Below, piece by piece: positions 8,762-17,703 of a DNA stretch of 58,197 nucleotides. The notes beneath the pieces are model-generated. The model saw only the letters and a program-made list of their open reading frames with translations. It had not been told where the DNA came from and ran no database searches. The stretch covers positions 1 to 58,197 of the forward strand of contig NZ_CVTB01000254.1 in NCBI RefSeq assembly GCF_001050015.1, read 5' to 3'. How positions within the stretch are numbered: position 1 is the first letter of the stretch; each line of letters begins with the position of its first letter. The DNA comes from Mycolicibacterium malmesburyense (GTDB lineage: Bacteria > Actinomycetota > Actinomycetes > Mycobacteriales > Mycobacteriaceae). The position numbers were made by a program, and so were the translations under genes.

Positions 8762-10027
8762 CTAGGCGATCGCCCGGCGGAGCGGATCGAAGGGCCGCAA
8801 CGCCTCTGGCTGCTTGCCGGTGCTGATCTGTTCGGCGAGGAGCCGACCCGTCACGGGGCCGTGCGCCAGGCCCCACATGCCGTGGCCGCCCGCGACGTAG
8901 ACGTTGCGCGACATCTCACCGACGAGGGGCCGGCCGTCCGGCGTGATCGGCCGGGGCCCGACCCAGATATCGCTGCGCTCGGCCCACCGGACGCCGTCGA
9001 GCAGCTCGCCGGCCGAGGCCACGATGGCACCCACCCGGTCGGGGATCACCGGTTCGTGGGGATCGCGGAACTCCATCGTGCCCGCGACGCGCAGCGCACC
9101 GCGGTAGGGCGTGCACGCCACCCGGACGTCCGGCAGGTAGATCGGCCCGGGGACGGGGCGGTCCACGGGGACGGTGAAGGAATAGCCGCGGCCGGACTCC
9201 ACCGGGACGCGCAGCCGGTGACCCGCCAGCCGCGACATCCACGCGCCAGTGGCGATCACGGCGGTGTCCGCCGTCAGGTGCTTGCCGCTGTAGGGCTGGA
9301 CCACCACACGGTTGCCCGTGCTGAACACGCCGCGGATGTCATGCGTCAGGATTTTCGCCCCGCGCTCCTCGATCGCGCGGCCGAGCGCCTGCACGAAGCG
9401 GCCCGGATCGACGAACCGCTGGTTGTTGATGTTGATGCCGGCCGTGATCGCCGGCGATGCCAGCGGCACCTGCTCGCGCAGCGCCTCGCCGGACAGCCCC
9501 GTGACGAACAGGTCCTGGCCGGCCCGCTGCAGGACACGCAGTTCGCGCATCATCCGCTCGGCTTCCTCGGTGCTGCGGAACAACGCGGTGATCGGAGCGT
9601 CCGTGACCGGGGCATCGACCCCGTTGGCGATGAGGACGTCGAAGGCCTCGATGCACTCCTCGTTCAGGGGCACATTGGCCTCCACCGCCTGATTCCATGC
9701 CGACATGCGGCAGTTCGCGGCGAACTGGGCCAAGAACATCCACAGCGCGCCGTCGACGCTCCACGGGACGTGCACCGGGGAACCGCGGTCGCGCAGCGAG
9801 CGCAACCCGTAGCGCAGCGTCTTCGGAGAGTTCAACGGGATCGTCAGCGCCGGTGCCACCCATCCCGCGTTGCCCCAGGATGCGCCGGCGGCCACGCCGC
9901 TTCGATCGACGACGGTGACGTCGATACCGCGCTCCTGCAAAAACCACGCTGTGGACAGGCCGACGATGCCGGCGCCGACCACGATCGCAGACCGCGGCCC
10001 GCCGTCCATCCGCTCGCCGCCCACCAT
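8762..10027 (-). CDS. FAD-dependent oxidoreductase, D-amino-acid dehydrogenase (DadA)-like
   Basis: A 421-residue DAO-family flavoprotein. The FAD-binding dinucleotide fold starts at residue 14 with VVGAGIVGLS, and the C-terminal FAD contact is GGHGMWGLAHGPVTGRLLAE. The family oxidises D-amino acids or related amines to keto acids. The ATG at 10027 is chosen because GGAGGTG precedes it by 6 bases; in-frame starts upstream (for example 10069 or 10144) have no ribosome binding site. The PucR regulator lies immediately upstream on the same strand (152-base gap) and may control it, since PucR proteins often regulate nitrogen compound catabolism next door. That link is inference. Confidence 0.82.
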   Translation of the reverse strand: MVGGERMDGGPRSAIVVGAGIVGLSTAWFLQERGIDVTVVDRSGVAAGASWGNAGWVAPALTIPLNSPKTLRYGLRSLRDRGSPVHVPWSVDGALWMFLAQFAANCRMSAWNQAVEANVPLNEECIEAFDVLIANGVDAPVTDAPITALFRSTEEAERMMRELRVLQRAGQDLFVTGLSGEALREQVPLASPAITAGININNQRFVDPGRFVQALGRAIEERGAKILTHDIRGVFSTGNRVVVQPYSGKHLTADTAVIATGAWMSRLAGHRLRVPVESGRGYSFTVPVDRPVPGPIYLPDVRVACTPYRGALRVAGTMEFRDPHEPVIPDRVGAIVASAGELLDGVRWAERSDIWVGPRPITPDGRPLVGEMSRNVYVAGGHGMWGLAHGPVTGRLLAEQISTGKQPEALRPFDPLRRAIA

Positions 10028-10179
10028 CGGGAACACCTCCATTGCCGAGTCCAAGTTCGTTGACTCCATGGTGGGAGGGGTGGCGACATTCCGGGTTGCC
10101 GCCGCGGGACAATCCGTCGCGGCGCCGTTGTGGCGATCCGACAATGACCCGTCAGCAGCGGGTGCGGGGATCGCCTGGG

Positions 10180-11706
10180 TCAGCGGGGATCGATCGCGGC
10201 GAGTTCGATCATCATCGCGAGACGCTTGCGGCCGTCGTCGAGCGGCAGTTCGGTGATCTCACCCATCTTGCGCAGGCGGTAGCGCACGGTGTTCTCGTGC
10301 ACGCCCAGCCGGTGACCCGCATCGGCGGGATCAGCGAGGGCCTCCAGATACGCCCTCAGGGTCGAAACGTAATCCGTGTCGTGGTCCTCGTCGTGACGAC
10401 GCAACTCGGCGACGGGCCCCCGGTCAGGGGTCCGGCCGGAGCGCGCGGCGGTCCGGAGGCGCTGCAGAAGGATCTCGTCCCACGACTCGTCGTAGGCGGG
10501 CGGCGCGGCATCCGGCGGCCCGACCTCGTGCAGGGCCAGGCACTCGTCGGCTTCCTGCCGCGCGGCCGGCAGGTCGGTGGCGACGGCCGCCTTGCTGATG
10601 CCGGCCGCCACCGTGACCCGATCGGGCAGCGCCGCCCGTAGACCTTCGACCCACTTGCGGGCGGCCGCGACCGATTCGCCGGGAAGCAGGGTGTAGATCG
10701 TGTTGCCCGCCAGCGCGCTTCGGCCGGGGCGCGACCACCCGAAGCCGGCGGTCGCCCGCTCGAAGGCCAACAACAGCGCCGCATCCCGTTCGGCGCCGAT
10801 CGCGGCCTGCACGGCGATGACGCGCAGCGGCCCCTGCGACAGCCCGAGCCTGCTGGCCGAGGCCGTGGCGTCGGCGCTGCCGTCGAGCAATCGCAGCACC
10901 AGATCGGATTCGACCTGACGCTCGAGGTCGGCACTGGCGCGGGAACGCAGAAGGTGCAGCGCCACGGTCCTCGCGCCGTTGGCGAATGCCGTGCGCTGGG
11001 GTTCCACCAACGGTTTCGGCGTCGATACCCACACCGACCCCATGAGTTCACGCCCGGACCGCACGGCCACCACAGAGCGACCCGACACGCCGTGGTCGGG
11101 GTCCGGCTCGACGAACATCGGCTCGTCCGAAGATGCGAGATGTTTCGGCACGCCTTGCGACGCGAAGAACTCCCGCAACCACTCGGGCGCTTGGCGGTTC
11201 ATGATGGTCGCCACGCGGGCCGGATCGGCGTTCTCCTGCATCGTCGAATATGCGAGCACCCGCGACAACGGGTCCTCGATCGTCACCGCGCCGCCGACCG
11301 ACCCGGCCAGGCTGTCGGCGAGCGCGAACAAATCCGTTGGGCCACGGCCGGATTCGGTCTCCCGGCCTTCCAACACGATGCCGTAGACGATCGCGGCGAG
11401 TTCGCTCCAGGGCACGGCCGGATCGACGACCATCACCGCGACGCCCTCGACCATCCCCGCGAACATGGTCTCGTCGTCACCGTCGCGCAGGAGCACGACC
11501 ACCGCGCGCGCCGAAACCGCCCACCGCAGCGCCTCGTTGACCGTCCGTGCGCCGATGGCCAGTAACACGTCGCCGGTGACGGTGCGCCCGTCGGTGACCT
11601 CGTGCATCACCACGCTGCCCAACTCGGTGGAGCGCGGGACCGGGCAGAAGCGCAGCCGCACGCCGTAACTCCCGAGCACGTTGACCAGCCGGTCCAAGGT
11701 GACCAC
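10180..11706 (-). CDS. PucR/CdaR-family transcriptional regulator
   Basis: A 508-residue regulator with an N-terminal PucR sensing domain (about 1-120), a central degenerate GGDEF-like region, and a C-terminal PucR-type helix-turn-helix (about 445-500, LRAYLEALADPADAGHRLGV then HENTVRYRLRKMGE). These proteins control purine, amino-acid or other nitrogen-compound catabolism and usually act on neighbouring genes. Here the DadA-like gene downstream is the obvious candidate target. The start is a GTG at 11706. The stop of the upstream SDR lies 37 bases away, so co-transcription with the SDR is possible. Confidence 0.85.
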   Translation of the reverse strand: MVTLDRLVNVLGSYGVRLRFCPVPRSTELGSVVMHEVTDGRTVTGDVLLAIGARTVNEALRWAVSARAVVVLLRDGDDETMFAGMVEGVAVMVVDPAVPWSELAAIVYGIVLEGRETESGRGPTDLFALADSLAGSVGGAVTIEDPLSRVLAYSTMQENADPARVATIMNRQAPEWLREFFASQGVPKHLASSDEPMFVEPDPDHGVSGRSVVAVRSGRELMGSVWVSTPKPLVEPQRTAFANGARTVALHLLRSRASADLERQVESDLVLRLLDGSADATASASRLGLSQGPLRVIAVQAAIGAERDAALLLAFERATAGFGWSRPGRSALAGNTIYTLLPGESVAAARKWVEGLRAALPDRVTVAAGISKAAVATDLPAARQEADECLALHEVGPPDAAPPAYDESWDEILLQRLRTAARSGRTPDRGPVAELRRHDEDHDTDYVSTLRAYLEALADPADAGHRLGVHENTVRYRLRKMGEITELPLDDGRKRLAMMIELAAIDPR

Positions 11707-11743
11707 GGGCCGACGTTACCGCGCGCTCGAGAGGGCGTGGGCG

Positions 11744-12580
11744 CTAGTTGGAGACGACTCCGCGCAGACCGTCCGCACCGAACAGCGGCTCGAGCATCGA
11801 CGAGTAGTCGGGACCGCGACGCACCAGCTGCCCGCCGTCGACGTTGATGACCTGGCCGGTGATGAAGCTCGCGGCATCGCTGAGCAGGAAGAGCGACGCG
11901 TTGGCGATGTCCTCGACCTCACCGGGCCGCGGCAGTGGTGTGCACGCCGCGTAGTCGCCACTAAGCTCCGGCGATTCGAGTACCGGTGCGACGAGCTCGG
12001 TGCGGATCAGGCCGGGACGGATGCAGTTCACGCGCACCCAGGAGGGGCCGAGCTCGTCGGCGGCGAGCTGCATCATGTGGTCGATGCCGGCCTTGGACAC
12101 GCCGTAAGCCCCGAACCAACGGTGGGTGTTGCTCGCTGCGATCGACGAGATGCCGATGAAGGATCCGCCGCCACCACGCACCAACTCGCGCGCTGAATGC
12201 TTGAGCACGTACATGGTTCCGTTGATGTTGAGATCGACGGTGCGCCGCCACAGCTCGGAATCGATCTGCGTGATCGGCCCGATCGTCTCGCTACCGCCCG
12301 CGCAGTGCACGACGCCGTAGAGCCTGCCCGTCCATGCCGTGGCGGCCTCCACGACGCGGGCCACCTCGTCCTCGTTGGTCACGTCGGCGGGCTCGTAGAG
12401 CACCGAGCCCGGACCACCCTGCGCCTTGATCTCGTCGGCGGCGCTCGACAGCTTGTCGGCGTTGCGCCCGACGAGCATCGCATTGCCGCCGGCCGCCACC
12501 ACCACGGCCGCCACACCCTTGCCGATGCCGCTGCCGCCGCCCGTGACCAATACCGTGCGACCTGTCAAGGACAACTCCAC
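11744..12580 (-). CDS. Short-chain dehydrogenase/reductase, KstR-controlled
   Basis: A 278-residue classical SDR. The cofactor motif TGGGSGIGKG is at residues 14-23, with HCAGG further on, a catalytic serine in GISSIAAS, and YGVSK as the YxxxK motif. The oxidoreductase substrate is not evident; relatives act on beta-hydroxyacyl-CoA or hydroxysteroids. A KstR operator (12602-12615) sits 22 bases upstream, and AAGGGG lies about 6 bases before the GTG start, so sterol control is likely. This makes a satellite KstR target separated from the main cluster by the mce4 operon. Confidence 0.85.
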   Translation of the reverse strand: MELSLTGRTVLVTGGGSGIGKGVAAVVVAAGGNAMLVGRNADKLSSAADEIKAQGGPGSVLYEPADVTNEDEVARVVEAATAWTGRLYGVVHCAGGSETIGPITQIDSELWRRTVDLNINGTMYVLKHSARELVRGGGGSFIGISSIAASNTHRWFGAYGVSKAGIDHMMQLAADELGPSWVRVNCIRPGLIRTELVAPVLESPELSGDYAACTPLPRPGEVEDIANASLFLLSDAASFITGQVINVDGGQLVRRGPDYSSMLEPLFGADGLRGVVSN

Positions 12581-12601
12581 CGCAGACCCCTTCGCCGTAA
12601 C

Positions 12602-12615
12602 TAGAACGAGTTCCA
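12602..12615. promoter_or_regulatory. KstR operator upstream of the SDR gene
   Basis: TAGAACGAGTTCCA fits the published KstR palindrome TnnAACnnGTTnnA at every fixed position. It lies between the crotonase stop (12624) and the SDR start (12580). On the minus strand its end runs into TAGTTA, a near match to a mycobacterial -10. Confidence 0.8.
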
Positions 12616-12623
12616 GTTATACG

Positions 12624-13556
12624 TCACGGTTCGTCGCGGCGGGCAGGCTTCGGCGCGCCGAGCGTGCGCCAGTCGGGCACGTTCGGCGGAAGCCCGACCG
12701 GGTAGCGGTTCTCGTTGTGCGCGGCCCAATGCGCATGCCCGAGCTCGTGTATGTGGAACGCGTGACGCAACGCCTCGGTGAAGCCCATCGCGTCCGATGC
12801 GGCGTTAACCGAGTCCTTGATGAGCAGCGCCGCCATCGTCGGGCGCTCGGCGATGCGGCGGGCGAACTCGAGCGTCTTGTCCTCGAGTTCGTCTCGCGCG
12901 AAGATCTTCGACACCATACCGAGCCGGTACGCCTCCTCGGCGTCGATCGAATCACCGGTCAGCAGAAGTTCTTTCGCCTTGCGGGCGCCGAATTCCCATG
13001 GGTGGGCGTAATACTCCACACCCGGCATCCCCATCCTGACGCCCACCACGTCGCTGAACTTCGCGTCATCGGCCGCGACGATCAGATCGCAGGCCCAGAT
13101 GAGCATGAGGCCGGCCGAGATCGCGTTGCCCTGCACCTGCGCGACGGTGATCTTGCGCAGGTCTCGCCACCGGCGGGTGTTCTCGAAGAAGAAGTGCCAC
13201 TCCTGCAGGTACGTGCGCTCGGCGATCGCCGGGACGGTGGCGCCGTGCGATTGGAACGTCGGATGCTGCGCCGGGCCCGGTTTGCGCTCCAGCATCGCCT
13301 CCTCCGACCCCAGATCGTGTCCGGCCGAGAAGTTCTTACCGCGCGCGGCCAGGATCACCACCCGCACCCGGTCGTCGGCCTCGGCGCGCCCGAATGCCTC
13401 GTCCAACTGCACCAACAGCGTGCGGGACTGTGCGTTCTGCGCATCCGGGCGGTTCAGCCAGATACGCGCGATCTGGCCGTCGTCGAGGGTCTCGTAGGTC
13501 ACCTGTTGCGCCGCACCGCCTCCGGTGTCGGCACTCGTCAGATCAGGGCTCGCCAT
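12624..13556 (-). CDS. Enoyl-CoA hydratase/isomerase (crotonase) family protein lacking both catalytic Glu
   Basis: A 310-residue crotonase-fold protein. The oxyanion-hole segment NFSAGHDLGS and the second oxyanion segment GNAISAGLMLIWACD are present. Aligned to rat enoyl-CoA hydratase, both catalytic glutamates are missing: Met151 takes the place of Glu144 and Val171 the place of Glu164. A simple hydratase role is therefore doubtful; CoA-ester binding, decarboxylation, isomerisation or a C-C cleavage are alternatives. The ATG at 13556 (preceded by GAGGTG at 7 bases) is preferred over the GTG one codon upstream. The gene precedes the KstR-controlled SDR on the same strand, but the operator lies after it, so it may be expressed separately. 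Confidence 0.82.
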   Translation of the reverse strand: MASPDLTSADTGGGAAQQVTYETLDDGQIARIWLNRPDAQNAQSRTLLVQLDEAFGRAEADDRVRVVILAARGKNFSAGHDLGSEEAMLERKPGPAQHPTFQSHGATVPAIAERTYLQEWHFFFENTRRWRDLRKITVAQVQGNAISAGLMLIWACDLIVAADDAKFSDVVGVRMGMPGVEYYAHPWEFGARKAKELLLTGDSIDAEEAYRLGMVSKIFARDELEDKTLEFARRIAERPTMAALLIKDSVNAASDAMGFTEALRHAFHIHELGHAHWAAHNENRYPVGLPPNVPDWRTLGAPKPARRDEP

Positions 13557-13940
13557 CACGGATCACCTCGCTTGCGTTCGTTCGACCACCTGCACACTAC
13601 GGTGCCCGGCGTCGCCTCCACTCAGGGGTGCCACAGCAAGTCGACGGCCCACTCACAGCGATGATTCGAGCCGACGATGACGGGATCGTAATCGGTTGGC
13701 TGTCACGGCGATTGGCGTGCATCACATCGGCGCGCCGCACGGTCGTACAGCTAACTCACACGGACCGTCGGGACGGTCATCTATCGACGGAATCCCCTGC
13801 GGCGGCCGACAATCAGGCCGGCGCATCGATTCGGCCGAGAAGCGCAAGACCTCGTTGCCGTCGCATGCCTCCGTCGACTCGAGTCCGCAACGGCGGCGCC
13901 GCCGTCGGCGCAAAGGTGCGCGGATAGTCAATTCGGCTCC
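13557..13940. other. Intergenic region between the crotonase and the secreted-protein pair
   Basis: About 385 bases between divergent genes. Open frames exist on both strands, but they lack ribosome binding sites and protein-like composition. I see no KstR palindrome, strong hairpin or repeat. It presumably holds the crotonase promoter. Confidence 0.5.
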
Positions 13941-13946
13941 TAGAAT
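13941..13946 (+). promoter_or_regulatory. -10 hexamer TAGAAT before a leaderless start
   Basis: TAGAAT matches the mycobacterial -10 consensus TAnnnT. It lies 6 bases before the ATG at 13953, so the transcript would begin at or next to the start codon. There is no Shine-Dalgarno sequence, which agrees with leaderless translation. Confidence 0.6.
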
Positions 13947-13952
13947 CGCGGA

Positions 13953-14306
13953 ATGGCGATTGATTCGGCCCCACTCCGGCGGCTCGTGCTCACCGGCGCT
14001 TTCCTTGCCGCGGCAGCGGCCGGCCCCATGGTCTCGGCGCATCTGATGTCAGCACCCGGCGCTGCATTGGCGCAGGGCTGTCAGGGAGGCGAGGAGCAAG
14101 ACCAATTCACCATGACGTGCGTGCCGTTCATGGTCCCGAATTCACCGCCTCCGTTCCAGGTCACCGCGGCGAACCCGGATGTTCCGGAGATCCAGGGCAT
14201 CCCCTGCATCGGGCACAACGCCGGTGCCTGCCTGGGGTTGGCCGAGGACCAAGCCGCGGCCGGGCCGCCCGCACAGCCTCGCTCCACGATCAGCTCCAGC
14301 CCATAG
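13953..14306 (+). CDS. Small secreted Cys-containing protein, copy 1
   Basis: A 117-residue protein with a Sec signal peptide: Arg pair, hydrophobic stretch LTGAFLAAAAAGP, and a likely cleavage after ALA near residue 40. The mature part contains QGCQGGEEQDQFTMTCVPF, then NPDVPEIQGIPCIGHNAGAC, giving four cysteines that could form two disulfides, and a Pro/Ser-rich tail. I do not recognise a named family. It is a tandem paralogue of the next gene, so the shared pattern is C-GGEE-DQFT-CVP-VPN-NPDVPE-GIPCIGHN-G-C-GLAE. It is probably cell-envelope or secreted. It lies between sterol genes and otsA, on the strand opposite to mce4. Confidence 0.78.
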   Translation: MAIDSAPLRRLVLTGAFLAAAAAGPMVSAHLMSAPGAALAQGCQGGEEQDQFTMTCVPFMVPNSPPPFQVTAANPDVPEIQGIPCIGHNAGACLGLAEDQAAAGPPAQPRSTISSSP

Positions 14307-14403
14307 TCAGAGCAGGTAGGGATTTACGAAGCTGTGCAGAAATCTGGCGGCTTCCATAGAATTCTTGCCGACGGCACGGTTGATCACTACAGAAAGCGTG
14401 ACG

Positions 14404-14757
14404 ATGGCGAGCTTGAAGTCTCTACGACGGCTGATCCTTGCCGGTGGCTTTGCGGTTGCGATCGCCGCGGCGCCGGTGGTCACCGTCTTCGCAACACCGA
14501 CGGCCCCGGTTGCTCCGCAGGCGCAGGGCTGCTCCGGCGGAGAGGAACCGGATCAGTTCACCGGTAATTGCGTGCCCCACACGGTGCCGAACGCCGGCTC
14601 GGTGTTCACCACGCAGCCCGGCAACCCCGACGTTCCCGAGGTCATGGGCATCCCCTGCATCGGCCACAACCAGGGTGGCTGCATCGGCCTCGCCGAGGAG
14701 GCCCAGGCGCAGACGGTCACGCAGCCCCCGGCGCCGGTCTTCAGCCACAGCCCCTAG
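14404..14757 (+). CDS. Small secreted Cys-containing protein, copy 2
   Basis: A 117-residue paralogue of the preceding gene, with a signal peptide (SLRRLILAGGFAVAIAAAP) and the same four-cysteine mature core (QGCSGGEEPDQFTGNCVP, then NPDVPEVMGIPCIGHN and GGCIGLAE). The ATG at 14404 is chosen over an in-frame one at 14365, because the signal peptide starts there, the length then equals copy 1, and AGAAAG lies about 8 bases upstream. A TAGAAT hexamer at 14357-14362 suggests a separate promoter with a leader of about 35 bases. The copies thus differ in start type: leaderless for the first, leadered for this one. Confidence 0.78.
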   Translation: MASLKSLRRLILAGGFAVAIAAAPVVTVFATPTAPVAPQAQGCSGGEEPDQFTGNCVPHTVPNAGSVFTTQPGNPDVPEVMGIPCIGHNQGGCIGLAEEAQAQTVTQPPAPVFSHSP

Positions 14758-14796
14758 TCAGAGGGGTTAGCCGACCGGCGAGGTCGCCCTTTCGCA

Positions 14797-14802
14797 TACA
14801 GT
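14797..14802 (+). promoter_or_regulatory. -10 hexamer TACAGT before the small gene upstream of otsA
   Basis: TACAGT fits TAnnnT and is followed after 6 bases by the ATG at 14809. No ribosome binding site is present, so a leaderless transcript covering the small gene and otsA is likely. Confidence 0.55.
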
Positions 14803-14808
14803 TGTCGT

Positions 14809-14973
14809 ATGCCTGCGAAATCTGATCCCGCCGAGCTCGGCGACGTCGAACCGCTCGCCGACAGCACCGCCCGCCAGGCGCGGCGCGTCGTCGCCGCGTA
14901 CGCGAAAGACGCCGACGAATGCCGGGTGTTCCTCTCGATGCTCGGTATTGGGCCCTCGAAACTCGAGGCGTAA
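14809..14973 (+). CDS. Conserved 54-residue protein preceding otsA (Rv3489-like)
   Basis: A 54-codon frame beginning MPAKSDPAELGDVEPLADST and ending MLGIGPSKLEA. It is soluble, and the centre (TARQARRVVAAYAKDADECRV) is probably helical. M. tuberculosis has a 54-residue gene of unknown function (Rv3489) at the same place before otsA, so it is very likely real. Its stop codon TAA is followed without any gap by the GTG start of otsA, which implies one transcript and possibly translational coupling. Function unknown. Confidence 0.78.
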   Translation: MPAKSDPAELGDVEPLADSTARQARRVVAAYAKDADECRVFLSMLGIGPSKLEA

Positions 14974-16455
14974 GTGAGTTCAGGGGACGGTCCGCGGGCC
15001 GGCTCCGGCAACGCCGATTTCGTCGTGGTGGCCAACCGGCTGCCGATCGACATGGAGCGGCTGCCTGACGGCAGCACCACCTGGAAGAGAAGCCCGGGCG
15101 GCCTGGTCACGGCACTGGAACCCTTGTTGCGCCGCCGGCGCGGCGCGTGGATCGGCTGGCCCGGTGTGCCGGATGCCGACGATGAGCCCATCGCGCAGGA
15201 CGACATGACCCTGTGCCCGGTCAAGCTGTCGGCCGACGACGTGGCGAAGTATTACGAAGGCTTCTCGAACGCGACACTGTGGCCCCTGTACCACGACGTG
15301 ATCGTCAAGCCGATCTATCACCGCGAGTGGTGGGACACCTACGTCGAGGTGAACCGGCGCTTCGCGGAGACCACCGCCGCACACGCCGCACAGGGCGCCA
15401 CGATCTGGGTCCAGGATTACCAGCTGCAACTGGTCCCCAAGATGCTGCGGATGCTGCGGCCCGATCTGACCATCGGGTTCTTCCTGCACATCCCGTTTCC
15501 GCCGGTCGAATTGTTCATGCAGATGCCGTGGCGCACCGAGATCATCGAAGGTCTGCTCGGCGCGGATCTCGTCGGCTTCCACCTTCCCGGCGGTGCGCAG
15601 AACTTCCTCATCTTGTCCCGAAGGCTGGTGGGCGCCAACACCTCTCGTGCAACCATCGGAGTACGTTCGCGGTTCGGTGAGGTCAGCGTCGGCTTCCGCA
15701 CGGTCAAGGTCGGCGCCTTCCCCATCTCGATCGACTCGACGGCTCTCGATCAGCAGGCGAAGTCGCGGTCGATTCGCCAGCGCGCCAGGGAGATTCGGCA
15801 TGAGTTGGGCAATCCCCGCAAGATCCTGTTGGGGGTGGACCGCCTCGACTACACGAAGGGCATCGACGTCCGGCTCAAAGCATTGGCCGAACTGCTCGCC
15901 GAGGGGCGGGCCAGCCGCGAGGACACGGTGCTCGTGCAGCTTGCGACGCCCAGCCGGGAACGGGTCGAGAGTTATATCGAGATGCGCGAGGACATCGAGC
16001 GTCAGGTCGGCCACATCAACGGCGAATACGGTGAGGTCGGCCATCCCATCGTGCATTACCTGCATCGCCCGGTGCCGCGCGAGGAGCTGATCGCGTTCTT
16101 CGTGGCGGCCGACGTGATGCTGGTGACCCCGGTGCGCGACGGCATGAACCTCGTCGCCAAGGAGTACGTGGCGTGCCGCAGCGATCTGGGCGGCGCACTG
16201 GTGCTCAGCGAGTTCACCGGCGCCGCATCCGAACTGCGTCAGGCCTACCTCGCCAACCCCCACGACCTCGACGGCGTCAAGGATGCCATCGAGGCGGCGC
16301 TGAGCCAGTCACCGGAAGAGGGCAGGCGACGGATGCGCGCCCTGCGCAGGCAGGTGCTGGCACACGACGTCGACCGCTGGGCGCGCGCGTTCCTCGACGC
16401 ACTGGCCTCGACGCGGCCGACGAACCAGGATCCCGCGTCGGCTAGATCGGAGTGA
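14974..16455 (+). CDS. otsA: Alpha,alpha-trehalose-phosphate synthase (UDP-forming)
   Basis: A 493-residue GT20 glycosyltransferase that joins UDP- or ADP-glucose and glucose 6-phosphate to give trehalose 6-phosphate, precursor of trehalose and of the mycolyl carrier. Visible family motifs: [10 protein letters not shown] at the start, [24 protein letters not shown], the sugar-phosphate region [10 protein letters not shown], the nucleotide-sugar segment [12 protein letters not shown], and [16 protein letters not shown] with the catalytic/donor residues. The GTG start directly follows the stop of the small gene. Its 3' end overlaps the end of mam4B (opposite strand) by 14 bases. Confidence 0.97.
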   Translation: MSSGDGPRAGSGNADFVVVANRLPIDMERLPDGSTTWKRSPGGLVTALEPLLRRRRGAWIGWPGVPDADDEPIAQDDMTLCPVKLSADDVAKYYEGFSNATLWPLYHDVIVKPIYHREWWDTYVEVNRRFAETTAAHAAQGATIWVQDYQLQLVPKMLRMLRPDLTIGFFLHIPFPPVELFMQMPWRTEIIEGLLGADLVGFHLPGGAQNFLILSRRLVGANTSRATIGVRSRFGEVSVGFRTVKVGAFPISIDSTALDQQAKSRSIRQRAREIRHELGNPRKILLGVDRLDYTKGIDVRLKALAELLAEGRASREDTVLVQLATPSRERVESYIEMREDIERQVGHINGEYGEVGHPIVHYLHRPVPREELIAFFVAADVMLVTPVRDGMNLVAKEYVACRSDLGGALVLSEFTGAASELRQAYLANPHDLDGVKDAIEAALSQSPEEGRRRMRALRRQVLAHDVDRWARAFLDALASTRPTNQDPASARSE

Positions 16456-16951
16456 TGTACTGGATCAGCCACTTGCCGTCGACCTTCTGATAGTCGACCC
16501 GCAGGCGGCTCCCGTCGTAGATGGGTTTCTTGGACTTGTCGGTGACGGTCCGGTTCAAATACACCATCACCGAAGCCGATTCGCGTTCGGCGGTGAGCAC
16601 GCCGACCCCGACGACATGGGCTTGGCTGACCAGTTGACGTTCCCGCGCCTGCGGGATGATGTCCTTGTCGGCGCGGTCGCGGAACTCCTGCCGGTAGGTC
16701 GGGGTGAGCATCGGATAGACCTCGTTGAGCGTGCGCTCGACGGTCTGGTAGTCGTAGCCGAACACCTTCGGGATCTGTTGTTCGGCCAGCGGCGCCAACT
16801 CGCTGCGCGCGGACTGCTCGCCGCGCTGCTCCACGCGGTTCCAGTAGAGCCACCCCCCGATAGCCGCCGACGCCACGAACGCGACGGCCACCAGGATCGA
16901 TACCGCGCCGACGAGCCTGGGGGTCCACTTGGAGGTGTGCGGTGCGCGCAT
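16442..16951 (-). CDS. mam4B: Mce-associated membrane protein Mam4B
   Basis: A 169-residue protein with one N-terminal transmembrane segment (about 13-35) and an extracytoplasmic NTF2-like alpha/beta domain, as in Mce-associated (Mas/Mam) proteins. It is the last gene of the mce4 operon (Rv3492c position). These proteins are thought to stabilise or help assemble the Mce complex. Its start overlaps the mam4A stop by one base. Confidence 0.9.
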   Translation of the reverse strand: MRAPHTSKWTPRLVGAVSILVAVAFVASAAIGGWLYWNRVEQRGEQSARSELAPLAEQQIPKVFGYDYQTVERTLNEVYPMLTPTYRQEFRDRADKDIIPQARERQLVSQAHVVGVGVLTAERESASVMVYLNRTVTDKSKKPIYDGSRLRVDYQKVDGKWLIQYITPI

Positions 16952-17700
16952 CAGTTGCCGCCGTCGGGGTACTTCAGGTCGTACGCCGTCATGTGACCGT
17001 TGTCGTCCTCGTGGATGATCACGCGCAGTCGATACGGTTGGGACGGTTGGTTGTTGCCGTCGAGATCGGTCACGGTCACCCGGGCCGACACCAGGACCGC
17101 GGCGTTGTTGGCGACCTCGTCGATCTTCTCCAGGGCCGCCCCGTTGATCACGGTCTCGGCGCTGGCGTTGGTGTCGCGGAACAGCAATTTGAGGTTCTCG
17201 GTGTTGTTGCCCTCGGTCATCATCGCGCGCAGCGGTCCGCTCGTGCTGTTGACGAACCGGTCGACGCTCTCGTCGATGGTGTCCTGTTCGTAGCTGAACA
17301 TGTTGACCACCAATTGCGACGCCGTGTCGACGAAACGTTGCTCGCGGGCCTGCGCGGCCTCGACGTCCCGCTGCTGGACGACCATCAGCGCGCCCAGTCC
17401 CACGAGCACCGCCGTGGCCACGACGGCGGCGGTCAGGAAGACGGTCGCGACGAGCTTCCGGTTCGGTTGTCTGCGCGGCGGCGGACCCGTGGGCTTGGCC
17501 AGCCGGACGGTGAGGGGTTTGGGCGTTTCGACGCGGAGTGCCGTCGCCGTCGACTCCCCCTTGGCCGGGCCGGCCGCCCGCGATGCCCGCCGACGGCGCG
17601 CGGGCCTCGACTCGGTGTCGGTGGAGGCCGCTCCGCCGGTCGTCCCCTGCGCGGTGCGCGTGGACCCATCGAACGTGCTCACCGAAGCCGAACCTTTCAC
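16951..17700 (-). CDS. mam4A: Mce-associated membrane protein Mam4A
   Basis: A 249-residue protein. A long basic, Ala/Pro-rich cytoplasmic N terminus (about 1-80) precedes one transmembrane helix (about 83-108) and an NTF2-like outer domain related to Mam4B. Position and topology match Rv3493c. A GTG at 17700, 4 bases after the mce4F stop, is used; an in-frame GTG at 17682 with AAAGG upstream is an alternative start. Confidence 0.88.
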   Translation of the reverse strand: MKGSASVSTFDGSTRTAQGTTGGAASTDTESRPARRRRASRAAGPAKGESTATALRVETPKPLTVRLAKPTGPPPRRQPNRKLVATVFLTAAVVATAVLVGLGALMVVQQRDVEAAQAREQRFVDTASQLVVNMFSYEQDTIDESVDRFVNSTSGPLRAMMTEGNNTENLKLLFRDTNASAETVINGAALEKIDEVANNAAVLVSARVTVTDLDGNNQPSQPYRLRVIIHEDDNGHMTAYDLKYPDGGN

Positions 17701-17703
17701 CGT

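Noticed and set aside
13557..13940. Possible small genes in the gap before the secreted-protein pair
   Set aside because: Open frames on both strands have no ribosome binding site and no protein-like composition.
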